DNA of 64,000 nt. Origin: Perognathus longimembris pacificus (taxonomy: Eukaryota; Chordata; Mammalia; Rodentia; Heteromyidae). Location: contig NC_063188.1 in assembly GCF_023159225.1 (NCBI RefSeq), positions 17,567,086 through 17,631,085 of the forward strand, written 5' to 3'. The translations under genes were made by a program, and so were the position numbers. The notes under the pieces were generated by a model, which worked only from the letters and a program-made list of their open reading frames with translations, searched no databases and was not told the origin of the DNA. Position 1 is the stretch's first letter; each line of letters begins with the position of its first letter. Below, in pieces: positions 11,657 through 23,288 of the stretch.

Positions 11657-11662
11657 CACGTG
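11657..11662 (+). promoter_or_regulatory. CACGTG / HRE-like site in APLN intron 1
   Basis: CACGTG sits inside an almost palindromic frame (ccaccccacgtgggggtgg), about 300 bases into intron 1. It contains the ACGTG core of a hypoxia response element. Human APLN has a functional HIF-1 element in intron 1 roughly 0.8 kb after the start site, so the position is right. Equivalence is inferred. Confidence 0.45.
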
Positions 11663-12935
11663 GGGGTGGGGGTGGGGAAATGTGTCCTCCGCTCCTCCTA
11701 GATCAATGGAAAAGACGTGAGCACAACTGAGTGCACTGGGCTCCCCGTGTGCAAGGTCTTTGGGCTCTTAGAAGTTCGGGGCTGCCGGCCAGTCCAGGGG
11801 TGCAGGCCACTAGGGATGATGTGCCAGCATGTAGACGTGACACTTGTTGCATAGGCAGGAGGAGCGCGTGGTGGGATGGTGGCAGCGTGGATCCCAGCTG
11901 TTGTTCCTTTCGGCTTGCATATGAGAAGACACAGCCTACCTGAGGCCGGGCTGGACCAGGCTGGACTGGTCTTCTCTTACGTGATGCCAAGGTCTTGTCT
12001 GGTCTTTTCCATTGCTTGGCATGGGATGCTCTCCCCAGCTACAGTCTCCATCCCACCCCAGGGACCCGGATCTTCCATATCTTGGTTTCAGCCCCCACTG
12101 CCCCAGGCATGGGCTTGCATCCCTTGAATTCTGTCTCCAGGCATCAAACCAAGAAACACCGCCACTTGACTTGATACCTCCATGCAGCTCAGGGAGGATG
12201 CCCTTCACCCTCCCCCGTACCACGCCCCCACCTGGTAATACTTGGCACTAGTACTCCCTTGCCTGTCCTAAGCCTGACTTCCAGGCTGCCTGTCCTCTGT
12301 GCGTCAGTATCTCCTGGGCCTGCCAACTCCCACCTCCAACTGCTACAGTCCTGTGATCTGGCTGTCAGTGCTGCCTGCCTGGCACCACAGAAGGAGAAGG
12401 CCAAGACCAGGAGAACTAATGCCAGTCCCAGGGCTGGGGCCACAGGGAGATGAGGGAGAAGGAAGCACTAAGTTTTCTAGATGAAGGGCGCAGAGCCCTA
12501 CTTGGTTCCAAACCTTCTAGAACAGGAGGGGAGAGGGGTCTCTGACCAACTGCATGCTTCTGCAGGCCACCTTCCTTTCTCTGTTTTGTTCTTTGGCACT
12601 GCCCGATTCCAGGGCACTGTTGGGATTTTCAGGAAGGCACATTGCTTGGGTCTGGCACCTTTTGCCTCCAGGCAGCTGTCCAGTGGTTTCTTTCTTGGGA
12701 ACTCCAGCACTGAGTCATTCACCTACTTGGGAAGAAGAGCAGACTTTCTCCTCAAACTCCTGTCAGCCAGGCAGTGGCAGGGCTTGAAAGATAGGAATAA
12801 ACACACCACATGTTCCTGCCCCTCCATCCTGCAGCTTCCCATCCATGATAAATAGCAAGACAAGCCCCTTGTATGAACCCTTAACTATCAAAGAATCCAA
12901 GGTGGTACCATCAAGGGAGAAAAAGAGTGCACGTG

Positions 12936-13127
12936 GGGCTGGGAATGTGGCTTAGTGGAGGAGTTCTTGCCTAGCATGTATGAAGCCCTGGGGTCTATTG
13001 GTCAGTACCACATACACAGAAAAGGAAGTGGTGCTGTGGCTCAAGTGGTAGAGTGCTAGTGTTGGGCAAAAGAGGCTCAGGGACAGTGCCCAGGCCCTGA
13101 GTTCAAGCCCCAAGACTGACTGGCAAA
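12936..13127 (+). repeat. IDL-Geo SINE in APLN intron 1
   Basis: ID-like head from ggggctgggaatgtggctta, then the Geo module to the short A-tail at about 13125. Possible target duplication aaaaagagtg around 12920 and 13127. Confidence 0.9.
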
Positions 13128-13452
13128 AAAAGAGTGAGTGTGGAAAGGGTAACCCAGAGGAAGCTGGGGTTTCCCGATATTTGTACTCTGTCCTCTTCCC
13201 AGTCTACAAGGAGATCCTTGGGTAATGGAAAAATGAGCCCTTTCGGGTGCAGCCATTGGGGGGTAGTGCTGGTTTCAAAGGAAGACAAGCAAGTAATGCT
13301 GCTAAAACATCATGTGCTTCTGGCTCAGACCTTTCCATCTCTTGCTTTCATCTCTCCTTTTTCATTAGCCCATCTGCCCACCCCAATTTAGGAATATGCC
13401 TTGCCCTCACATTCTGTTTAAGCCTGGTACAACACATTTCTTTGTTTGTTTT

Positions 13453-13616
13453 GTTTTTTGCCAGTCCTGGGGCTTGGACTCAGGGCCTGAGCACTGTCCC
13501 TGCCTTCTTTTTGCTCAAGGCTAGCACTCTACCTCGTGAGCCACAGCGCCACTTCCAGCTTTTTCTGTATGTGTGGTGTTGAGGAATTGAACCCAGGGCC
13601 ATATTCTCAGCCCCCT
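13453..13616 (-). repeat. IDL-Geo SINE in APLN intron 1
   Basis: Antisense copy: tttttgccagtcctggggct at the Geo end. The ID-like head is shortened internally (acccagggccatattctcag), so about 40 bases of the head are missing. Confidence 0.88.
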
Positions 13617-16600
13617 GGTACTACACATTTCTAAGGCTCCCAGTGCCTTTTCATCTCCTGACCTCTCCTAGAGCCAAAGGAGGACAGGTGGCCACCACAC
13701 AAAGGTCTAGGTACATAGGTCTCCTTCTCCTACTGCCTGGGCCTCAGGACTACCTTGTCCTTGGCCCACACTTGCACATGCTTTCCCCAGCCAGAGGCTC
13801 CAGTCAAAGTTCAGGCTTGAAAACCATGCTACCTCTTCTCTCCCCACACTCTGTTCTGACTTGGAATGTCCACCTCCACCTCCACCCTCCCCTCTCACCA
13901 CCCACACTCCTCCACTGCTTCCTGACCTGGGATACACTTTGCTCTTCTCTGTCTAAGAGCTTCTGGGCCTGGGCCAAATATCCCTTGGTCTTTGAGCACC
14001 TCTTTCTTCCCCTTTGCTCCCCCTTACCAGCCCCTGCTCCATTTAGTCACAGTGGCAGTGTGAGGACAGCCTACTGTACCCCCCATACACACTAGGGGGG
14101 CAGTTCCATTCCATGCCCAAACCTAAGTGCTAAGCACTCATGTAACTTGATCCAAGGCTGTCAGCAGCAAAGGACTAAGGCTAGTCAAGTGTAGGGCCAG
14201 GCTGCCAGAGCCTGATGCATCCACAGCAGCAAAGCTGGCACCAGGAGACAGCACCGGGCCCTAGAGAAGACCCTGGGCAGGAGGCTGAGCTCCTTATCCT
14301 GGAGCCGGGGTCATGGAACAGCAGAGGGGGCATTACCAGTTGTTGACTGTGAGCTTTTCAGGGAATCATGACAGATGGGATCCTGACAGAGAAAACAGGT
14401 TACCATTCCTGATGAAGTTGGCATTGCTCCTAAAAAGTGCATATACCTCTTTGTGCATTGATGGGGTTGGTGCTCAGGTGGCATGACAATCCAGTTCTGT
14501 TCTCCCCTTCACTGCCTTTCTCGGCACGCAGATGCTGTAACTTTATTGCTGCAGGCACTTCCTTGAGCAATGGCTCTTAGCCCTCCAGGCCAGAGATTCT
14601 TTGGAGGATAGAGCCTGCCTTCCTTAAAGCTGCACATGAACTGGATGGAAATGTTGAAGTGTTTTGGGGATGGCTCCCAATTCTAAAAGAGAATTCTTTT
14701 GTACAGCTAGGACCTCTGCAGTGATGAGAAATCAACAGCCTCTAATTTTTCCCTTTGGATGGGTCATAGCCATGGTTTCAGGTGTCAGCTTACCTGAGGG
14801 AAAGCCAGACACAGCATCAAATAAGTAGGTAGCAGGTGCACTCAGAGTAAAGGAGGAGTCTGCAGACTTCCTGTGATGAAGAAGACAAGAAGTCCTCCAC
14901 CCAACAGAATATAATGCAAGACACCAGGGTCTTCTGGATGGCTGCAGTACAGTGTGTGTCATTTACCATGAGTTCAGCATAGCTCTTGTCTGCAGGCCTG
15001 GAGTCTAAACATCTTCCTGGCCTGAGTCCTAGACTGAGTCAGAGCCATTCACCCTGCTTCCCATCCTAGCTATTGATCACCCTTTCTATAGAGCCCTTCC
15101 CTCAGCCCTCCCTTTCTGACTGCCACAGAGATTCTAAGGTGCTGAGCACATGGGGTTGATAACTCTCCCCCTCCTGGCACTGTGCATGCCCTCCTCTTAC
15201 CCACTGCACCCTTGGAGCATAATGGCCTGGGCCCCTATCCCTAGCAACTGAAGGCACAGATGTGAGAACTAAGGTTTCACTTACATTTTTTCAAGGTCCC
15301 TAGGGTCATTCTTTTCTACCTGGCCAATGCACTAGGCACTGTCCTTACCACACCATACCCCAAGTGTGTCTCTGGAACTGCCTTCTCATTAGCCTCATCC
15401 AGATCCACCAGAAATGCTCAGGCTAAGCCTTGAAAAGGTCTCAAAACTCTGGACATGAGCTGGAGCAGCAAGGGTGGAACTTCATGAAGGCTCTTCTCTT
15501 CTCTTCCTCTCCAACCCAGCCCTTTCAGAGCTGGTAGCAAGAAGGGACCTCCAGATCAGCCAGACAAAAGCAGCCTCTGGCCTGGGGCTCTCCCTTCTAC
15601 CCCAAAGTGCTAGAGTAACTATTGTTTTAATGCTCAAGGGTTCTGAGTTTAGGGGCTGAATTGTCACATTAACCTACCCTGGCTATCGGAATGAAATAGT
15701 GTCTGGTGAACCAAATAGCCCTACTGAACAGCTGGGTCCTAATGATCCTAGTGGTTTTCCTTGGAGAAGAAGGGAAGGAGCATGCACCTTGAAACAATCT
15801 AGTATGGAGGTTGAGTGTCCTGTCTGGCTGTGAGTGGGGAGAGAAAGCAGGTCCTACAGGCTGGGCAAAGATGGCCCCAAGGATAAACCTTGTCCACTTT
15901 GGGCCAGAAGGAGGTGAAATGCCTGGAAATCATGTGCATGCAAAAGAGGACTCACAAAAGCCAAGGGGCCAAGGAAGACCATGGGGGTGTTGAGGCAAGG
16001 GAAAGGGGAAGAGGGAGCACCAATGAACGACTATATGGAAACTCTGAGCTAGTGACGGGAATTTCTGGATAGTTAACAGCAAGGTTGAAGGAACAAGGCT
16101 ATAGCTGAAGGCAAATCTGATGAAGGGAGGGGAAGAGATCCTGGTATTCATTATTGCTGGCCTCATACACACTTATTTCTACAGGCCAGCCCCACACTGT
16201 GCATTGCGAAGCACTGTGTCCATTCATCTCTTCCCCAACACCATCTCATCTCCATACAGTGCCTTCCTCCGGTGGGCAGGCTTACCTCTGGGTGCCAGCT
16301 TGGTTTCCTTCGATGGACTGCAGAATCCATGAGAACTGACAAGCCTGCTCCCCCGTCCTGCCCAAGTACACCCAGCACCACTGGGATTGCATTGTCAGGG
16401 CTCAGGCTAGCATCAGACAACTTCTACTGTAAGACAGATGTGTACAGATGAAAATGAAGAGCTAGGGAGGGTGGAACAGAAGCCAACTGGGGTTGGAACA
16501 GAAGGAATTTATACCCAACACAAGATAGAAGATGTTATCTGTGAATGATAGTCAGTAGGCCAACTGCCCACCCTTTTCCTGGCATATAGTCATGCTTGTT

Positions 16601-17300
16601 ACAGGTGAATATTGATTGATTCACTCATACACACAAGATTTCTGAGCCGCAAAATCTGTTTGTAGGCTGAGTACAGTCCAGTAGAAAGCATGCTAGTTAG
16701 ACATGCCCCAGCCAGACCCACAGGGAAGCCTCCTAAGTGACCATGAGCCTCCGAGATCTCAATCACTGAGGACTGCCCAGGTGTGAGATATGAGATGGCT
16801 AGCACACAAAATTGGACCACCCAGCTTATCAGAGAATGTAGACCTACAATGACTCCATGTTTGAGATTTGCTTTAAAATCCCACAGCCAAGAAACAACGA
16901 GGCTAAGTGGAGCATATGTGACTCCATCAGATAACTGTGGAATCCAAGTGATGGGTCAATGAAGGAAGAGTCATTGTGATTTGTGTTCAAAGGCTTGAAC
17001 AAGTCACTAGTATACCATGAGGGTCTGCCTCCTGCACCACAGCCAAGTATAGGCTTGCTGTCCCAGAGTGTAACCCCTCAATGCCATTGCAAAGGAAGAA
17101 TCCATCTGTGCCTGTCAGAAATAGAACTCAAAAGAACATAAAACCAGCTACCTTAGTGACAATATGGACGTGGATCCATTTGTTCCAGGACAGAGTACAA
17201 ACAGCACCCCTTTCACCAGGAAAGAAAAGAAAAACATTCTCCCCTCCTCCCTAGTGTTACCAGCAGCTTTCCTGGCTAACAGACTTTCTTCTTCTTGCAG

Positions 17301-17467
17301 TGCCATTGATGGTGTCTTCAGATGGGAATGGGATGGAGGAAGGTAACCTTCACTACCTGGTGCAGCCCAGAGCTTCAAGGACTGGACCAGGGACCTGGCA
17401 GGGAGGCCGGAGGAAATTTCGCCGCCAGAGGCCTCGCCTCTCCCATAAGGGCCCTATGCCTTTCTGA
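17301..17467 (+). CDS. APLN: Preproapelin, coding exon 2 (propeptide and mature apelins)
   Basis: Follows a good acceptor (cttcttcttgcag|TG) and supplies residues 23-77. Residues 23-41 are the variable propeptide. Apelin-36 runs from L42 to F77. Basic sites R59-R60-K61 and R63-R64 precede apelin-17 (from K61) and apelin-13 (QRPRLSHKGPMPF, from Q65). The C-terminal 17 residues, which bind and activate APLNR, look unchanged from other mammals. The N-terminal pro-region is clearly more diverged. Q65 is available for pyroglutamate formation and F77 is the C-terminal residue important for receptor internalisation (family knowledge). TGA ends at 17467 and the exon runs five more bases to a donor at 17472/17473 (AAGCAG|GTACTG). 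Confidence 0.98.
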
Positions 17468-17472
17468 AGCAG

Positions 17473-18188
17473 GTACTGGAGTCCCTGGTCAATGAGGAAC
17501 ACTAACAGAGACAGGAAGGGACAGCCTAGCACAGACTTGCTAGTGACCCTATGGCTTATCATTGGCCAGACATACCCAGGAAGGAAGTGTAGCACCAACT
17601 ACCAGAACTTAGAGCTATGAGGGAACTTATTAAACCTTGTTTTACCCTTCTATGTTACAGAGGAGGAAACTGAGACCCAGAGATGGGCTTGACACTGGGG
17701 CTCATCTCCTGACTGCCCCCCCACAAAGAGCTGAGTAGTGTCCTCTACCTTGCTGCTGCCTAGGGTTGGACAGGCTGATAATTAGAGAGTTCTGGAAGTC
17801 CTAGAAGGCCTTGATTGGAGAGGCATGCCCACATGGCCAGTGCAGATCCTCCCTAGGTCGAGGGGGTAAATGGGAAGGAAGCAAATGTTTGAGATTTATC
17901 AGGCAGAAAGGAGATTATGGGATCGGGGAGAGTGTGGTTGTGGTAGTCCAGAGCTACAGAAAGGAGAAAAACATTGAGAGAGCAGGACCTCAGCCTGTTC
18001 GGAGGCCTGGCCTGCTGTCACTCCATTGGGAGTAAGCAACACAGCATCACAAGCATTAGGTTCAGGGGTTGGGGTGGGACATGGAATGAAGGCCATCTCC
18101 TGTCCTTTCCTGGCAGGGGGAGGGGGAGGAATGAAGTATCCTTTGACCTATGTTTATGACTTCTCTCTTGTCTTTTTTGTCTGTTTAG
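17473..18188 (+). other. APLN intron 2
   Basis: A 716-base intron within the 3'UTR, between donor GTACTG at 17473 and acceptor TTTAG at 18188. A weak MIR-like remnant lies at about 17620-17700. Nothing else is recognised. Confidence 0.85.
17620..17700 (-). repeat. MIR-like remnant in APLN intron 2
   Basis: gttacagaggaggaaactga gacc is the typical antisense MIR core. Confidence 0.55.
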
Positions 18189-19701
18189 GACTGAAAGGGT
18201 CCCTCCAAGTGCCTGCCTCCTCTGCAGAGCTCTCTACTCCACAGATTCATCTGTTTCTCTGGAGCCCTCATATCTGTTCAACTCTCATCCTGCACCCGTT
18301 ATAGCTGCTGTTGGTCCCGGCTCTTCTGTCCCACAAGCTTCCTCTAATAGTGTGGTCCTGCTTCTTGTTCAGATGATTCCATTTCTCTCACAAGGATCCA
18401 TTCAGCACATCCTTCCGGCCACTCCCTGGACTGACTTTGGAAACTCAGCTTTTCTCTGATCCTCTGATGCCCGAGTCCCTACCTCACCTCACCCTTGACA
18501 TAGGTCAAGGGTCACTTGACCCTTCCCTCCTCATGTGTGCATCTCCATAATTTCCTGCCAGGGGGACCCCATACCCAGCCTCTAACGAGGAATACAGAAG
18601 TGTGTAATGAGAGGTTTTAGTTAGAGGAGTAGATTGTTGGGATCCAGACAAGTTGCATTGGGGCACAGAAATGGAAGACATGGCACTCTGGTTGAAGCAG
18701 TTGAAGCACAGAAGTACAAGAGAAACAATAGCTACAGTTTCATCCTTGTGTTTGGCCCAGTTAAGGAACAGGTGAAGGACAGGAGGCCATGAAGTACTTT
18801 GTTACTTCTTTCATCTTACACTCTCAATCCTCACTTAGCCCCAGCTAATTTTGTGTCTGGGTCATGACTCTATACTCTTCAGGGAGTAAAAGCCAAGTAA
18901 GAGGTTTGTTTTTGCCAAGAATTACAAAAAAGCAGTACCCAAAGGCCCTTAGGAGATCTCTTAGCTCAGCCTTCTTATGCAAAAGCCTGCAAAAGGAGAG
19001 GGGATTGACCTGCTCAGGCCACTGCAGAGCCAGAATAGGGATCAGGTCTCTCAACTCCCACTTTAGAACACCTACCCTCTTCCCTCTTGGTGATGTCCTT
19101 CCAAAACAAATGAAGTGCCTTTTTCCTAGGGTGAGGGTTAGGGGCGGCTGGAAAGAGGAGAGGCAAGCTGCCTGTGAACTGCCCTGTGTGGGAATAGGGA
19201 TGGAGCTGCTCCCACCTCTCAGGCTGCTCCATGTCCGTCCTGGGCTGAATGGTTCCCTAATTGGGACCACTCACACCTCAACAGCACTTGTTGTACAGAA
19301 CCAGGAAGAGCCTTAAATAATCCTCCACCTTTATTTCTAGTGGCCTCATCTTGGAGGGCAGGGGGCAAAGAGTGGAGAACAAGAGAAGAGGAGATAGATG
19401 GAGAGAAGGAAGGAAGGAGAGATGGGAGTATGTACAAATGGGGGTACACTGCTCCACCAAGGGGTCACATCTTCCATGAGGGCCTTCTGCAAGTCTTCCC
19501 TGAAGGGGAGGGAGTGGGGTCATCTTGCCTTTTGCCTAAGCAAACATCCTTTTCAGAGGCCTCCCAGGAGGGACAAAGAGAAGACAAAGCTTAATGCCTA
19601 CCTACATATGTGTGGGGGCAGGGGGAATCAGGACCCCCAAGTCCCACAACAACCCTAGTGTTTGCCTCTCTATAGCCCTTAAATTCTTTTCTTTCTTACC
19701 G

Positions 19702-19742
19702 CTGCTAATGCTGCTGCTGCTGCTGCTATTGCTGCTGCTGTG
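19702..19742 (+). repeat. Interrupted CTG trinucleotide tract in APLN 3'UTR
   Basis: About 41 bases of CTG units broken by TAATG and ATTG. Short and interrupted, so probably stable. Confidence 0.9.
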
Positions 19743-20151
19743 TCGGAGCCCACCCTGTGGAGCCGGGTTGGGCACAGCCTCCTCACCCTAGGGCTTGGAG
19801 TAGGAGTTATCCAGTGCCTGTTCTGCCACTGGTCCCCCACCAGGGACCTGGCCTTCCTCCTCCTTGTCCTTTCTGAAGTTCCTGCCTTATCAGCCTGCCA
19901 TGACCTGTAGCTCAGCCCAGCCCCAAGGGGAAGGGGTGAAAAGAGGCTGAAAAGAGGAAAGATGGGGGAAGGCGTGGCAAAGGAGGGGCCTAGATGGGTC
20001 TAGAGGCTGTCTTATTTAAAGTGGTTGTGTATGATTCTTATACTAATTTATACAAAGATATTAAGGCCCTTTTCATGAAAAAACTGTCCCCTCTTCCCAG
20101 AATTGTGTTCACTGTGTTTATAAAGATTATTCTATGTAAATATGTCTTTAT

Positions 20152-20157
20152 AATAAA
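20152..20157 (+). terminator. APLN: APLN poly(A) signal AATAAA
   Basis: Canonical hexamer at the end of the AT-rich 3'UTR tail. Cleavage is expected 10-30 bases downstream, near 20170-20185. Confidence 0.9.
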
Positions 20158-20189
20158 GAGTTAAAAGCTGATACTTGCCCTTACTCTTG

Positions 20190-21915
20190 GAGGTCACATT
20201 CAGGATGGGCGTTCCTTTCCCCCTGGGGGCCAGGGTTGTTCCAGTGCTCCCAGATTGCACGTGCAAGGGGTGGGGGTAAGTGCCTGCATCCCAAATTGGT
20301 TTTAGGTCAACTGGCCTCACAACGGATTTGCCACAAGTTCACAAAGGAATCTGCACTTAATGACCAGTGCACAGAAAATGCAACCCGCGTTTTAGTCTTT
20401 TGGCATCTGTTGGAATGTCCTAATTTTTTGGTAGTCACTTAAAAGGATTTCTCAAAAGCAATTTACTTAAGAGCATGCTGATTCAAGACAGGATTTCTAC
20501 TACAAATTGTTTTGTAGCCTTGGTGGCTGTCTTCTATTTTCTCTATTTCTGAACACTTTTGGGACTTCTTTGCCAGTTTGCCTTTCTTGAAAAATGTTAT
20601 GTTCTCAGCAATAAATATATTTCACAATGACTTTTCATGTATCATTTAATGTTTCACAAAGTAGAGTCTCTTGAATGAATAAGATAGTCTGAAAAATAAA
20701 ATGCAGAGAGTTCAGTTCAGTTCTGCCCCATCTGTCCTACATCTTCGTGCTTGTTGTCAAAATGTCAATATCTCCCAGTACAGAGAGGAACATTGGGTAC
20801 ATACTAATTTGCTTAATAAACCCATTAGGTGCATGCAGGCATACATAGTGATGAGCAAAACCCAAAGCAAAAGGATAGGAGTGATCAAAATGGATGTATT
20901 TGGTGCATCTTGTGGGAAATTCTGTAGATGTGACAAGTATTTAGTGCTCAAAATACATCATTTCAAAGAAAGTACCTTCAGACAAACTTGCTCAAAAGTC
21001 ATAAAACTGTTCAATAAGAGAACAAAAAAAATAGAAAGTCAGCCACAAGCATGTAAAACTATCTCATAATTAATAAAATGCTGCATATGGTTACATAGTG
21101 ATTTAAAAATATGGTATGTTAGAAGTGCCTCTTAGGAAAATTGGTGCAAAATATCTTATTTTTAAGAAATTGCTAGTTTGACTTTTAGGCAAACTAGTCA
21201 TCAGAGAGCAAGTTGCTTTAGGCAGAGCTGGGTTGAGGGTGGGCTGGCTTTACACTGATTGGTCTATTATCTCCCTATTCACCCTCAGAGCTCTAATTTC
21301 ACATGAAGCCAAGAAAGAGGTGGGGGTAGGGCAAGACAACAGAAAACCTGCCCATAAAGTGAGCAGACTTTTAACAGTTTACAGAGCTCTTTAAAAATAT
21401 TAACTCGTTGCATCACCCTACCAACTGGGTCACTTACCTTACAAATGAGAAAACTAGCCAAGAAAGAGGAAGCCACTGGCTTAGCCTCTCAGTTTGTAAG
21501 TAAATCAAGAATCTAGTCTTTGAAGTTAAGAATGCAGACATTTTCTATAGTAGAACAGGCAATCCTCTAACCAGAGATAAAACTAAGCACAACATGTGCT
21601 GTGTTTTCTCATAAGTGCAACAGAATTTTGGAGTACAAGGAAAGGGAAAAGGAAAAAAAAAAGGAAAGTGAATAGGGGCAATTCCACTCAAACTCACCCT
21701 AGAAGGCCTAATCGCACTTGGTTAAGTTGGCAGCAGGCTGGTAGGCAGTGAGGGTGGGAACAAGGAAAAGGGAGAAGCCACGTGAGCCCATGGAGCAGGT
21801 TTAGTAAAGGGGATACTAGTGGGTGGAGGTAAGCCAGGCCTCACTGGGCCAGGAGATGAGAAGAAAAGTGGGTGGCCTCCTATAAAGAGACTTAGAGCTC
21901 AAACCAAAACAGGGA
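20190..21915. other. Intergenic, downstream of APLN
   Basis: Single-copy-looking, AT-rich for the first 900 bases. A MIR-like remnant lies at about 21385-21500 (lowercase pattern acaaatgagaaaactagcca). No gene seen. Confidence 0.6.
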
Positions 21916-21922
21916 AAAATCA

Positions 21923-22170
21923 GGGCTTGGAATGGTGGCTTATTGGTAAAGTGTTTGCCTAGCATGCATGAAGCCCTGGGTTCGATTCCTCAGCACCACA
22001 TAGACAGAAAAGGCCAGAAGTGGTGCTGTGGCTCAAGTGGTAGAGTACTAGCCTTGAGCAAAAGAAGAAGAAGAAGAAGAAGAAGAAGAAGAAGAAGAAG
22101 AAGAAGAAGAAGAAGAAGAAGAAGCAGAAGCAGCCAGGGACAGTGCTCAGCCCCAAGCCCGGCAAAAAAA
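21923..22170 (+). repeat. IDL-Geo SINE with internal GAA expansion
   Basis: A normal ID-like head (ctgggttcgattcctcagca as B box) and the first part of Geo are followed at 22063-22124 by about 20 pure GAA/AAG units. The expansion lies exactly where other copies have gagcaaaaagaagccaggg. The Geo end resumes at 22131. Confidence 0.93.
22063..22124 (+). repeat. (GAA)n microsatellite
   Basis: About 20 uninterrupted GAA units inside the SINE above, then two CAG-interrupted units. Confidence 0.97.
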
Positions 22171-22919
22171 GGTAGGGAAAATTATATAGATTATACCTTT
22201 TTAGAGATACATTGAATCAACCAAATAAATACAATAGAATCAGAGCCTTAGACAAACTGTTTATTTCTGGATAAGTAGGTCCTGGACTAAGAGGTTCAAA
22301 AGTTAGGGTAGAGAGCCTGAAAAACAACACTGCTTCCACTCCAACCGGAAATTAGGCAGGCACTGCAATGACAAAGATTAGGCAGGCAAATACACTAAGA
22401 CCACACACATGGCTTTTGAGGCCCATACGTGCAGTATCAAATTAGCGAAAGGGGCTTTCAGGCCTTAGACTCTGCCACAAGTCGTAGCTGACTTGCTATC
22501 CCCAATTGGGCCTGGACTGTGCTCTGTAAGCAAGGGCCCCATGAGGCCTGGCCTGAGTAGCCATTCTGAGGGGCTTATATAATTCTGTTTTTAGGCCTAA
22601 AGGTTATTCAAGTGAAATTTCTCAATCTAAGTAAGGTTTCTTCCTGACTCTAGTGAGCCCGTGCCAGATAACTGCCAAAGATGTCGGAAAAACCTTGGTC
22701 AATACCTTCCTCTCCTGGCCCAAGAAGGCTGCTGACCCAGCCAGCATTTCGCTGGAACTTCCCCCAAAAGAAAGGCCTCTCCAGGGTTCCTTTGAAAAGC
22801 CAGTGTTCCCTTTATAGTGACCAGTGCTAGAAGGAGCCTGGCCAGAGACACTCTATGCTGCTGCCTTGGACATTAGCTGAAGGTCTAATACGCACCCAGG
22901 ACACTCCCTTCAAGGTCTC

Positions 22920-23085
22920 AAATCAGGGATTAGCAAACATTTTCCATAAAGGATCAGATAGGATTTTTTATTTTAGAGGCCATACAGTCTCTGCTCCAAT
23001 TAATCAAGTCTGTTGTTGTTACCCCAAGACAGCCCATAGACAATCCATAATCAATTGGTATGGCTATGTTTCAACCAACCTGTGT
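22920..23085 (-). mobile_element. MER5-like hAT (Charlie) DNA transposon remnant
   Basis: ttagcaaacattttccataaa and agacagcccatagacaatcc match the common mammalian MER5-type non-autonomous hAT element. It is cut off by the SINE at 23091. Confidence 0.7.
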
Positions 23086-23090
23086 TTTTT

Positions 23091-23284
23091 TAACCAGTCC
23101 TAGGACTTGAAATCAGGGCTTGAGCACTATCTCTGAGCTTCTTTTGGCTCAAGGCTAACACACTACCACTTGAGCCACAGCCCCAGCTCCGGCTTTTTCT
23201 GTATATGTAGTACAGAGGAATCGAACCCAGGGCTTCCTGCATGCTAGGCAAGCACTGTACCATTAAACCACATTCACAGCCCCA
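23091..23284 (-). repeat. IDL-Geo SINE
   Basis: Full antisense copy, older than its neighbour. Confidence 0.9.
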
Positions 23285-23288
23285 ACCC

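Larger units (their letters stand above)
11362..17300 (+). other. APLN intron 1
   Basis: A GT...AG intron of 5939 bases. The first 250 bases continue the CpG-rich promoter area. Between 12936 and 13616 there are two SINEs in opposite orientation. The remainder, 13620-17300, is mostly single-copy and unusually free of repeats for this window. I see no additional exon in it. Confidence 0.85.
10700..20175 (+). other. APLN: APLN gene, complete transcription unit
   Basis: This is the whole apelin gene as it can be assembled from the sequence. It has a GC-rich promoter and 5'UTR, a signal-peptide exon, a 5.9 kb first intron, a second exon holding the rest of the coding sequence, a 716-base second intron (17473-18188) and a long 3'UTR exon. 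The layout (coding in exons 1 and 2, 3'UTR in exons 2 and 3) matches the known mammalian gene. The 5' limit is approximate because no transcription start can be read directly. The 3' end is set by the poly(A) signal at 20152. The next gene, OCRL, is convergent with its 3' end about 38 kb away, as in human Xq25-q26. Confidence 0.93.
18189..20175 (+). other. APLN: APLN 3'UTR exon (exon 3)
   Basis: Exon 3 starts after a pyrimidine-rich acceptor (gtctgtttag|GACTGAAAGG). The junction with exon 2 gives AAGCAG-GACTGAA, which is how the human transcript reads in my memory. The exon is untranslated, about 2 kb long, and ends after AATAAA at 20152-20157. The last 150 bases are AT-rich and look conserved. 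Inside are overlapping short inverted repeats with a DR1 motif (18491-18523) and an interrupted CTG tract (19702-19742). No SINE interrupts the exon, unlike the surrounding sequence. Confidence 0.9.

Noticed and set aside
21943..22215. Open frame with a long run of arginines
   Set aside because: It is the translated GAA/AAG microsatellite inside a SINE.
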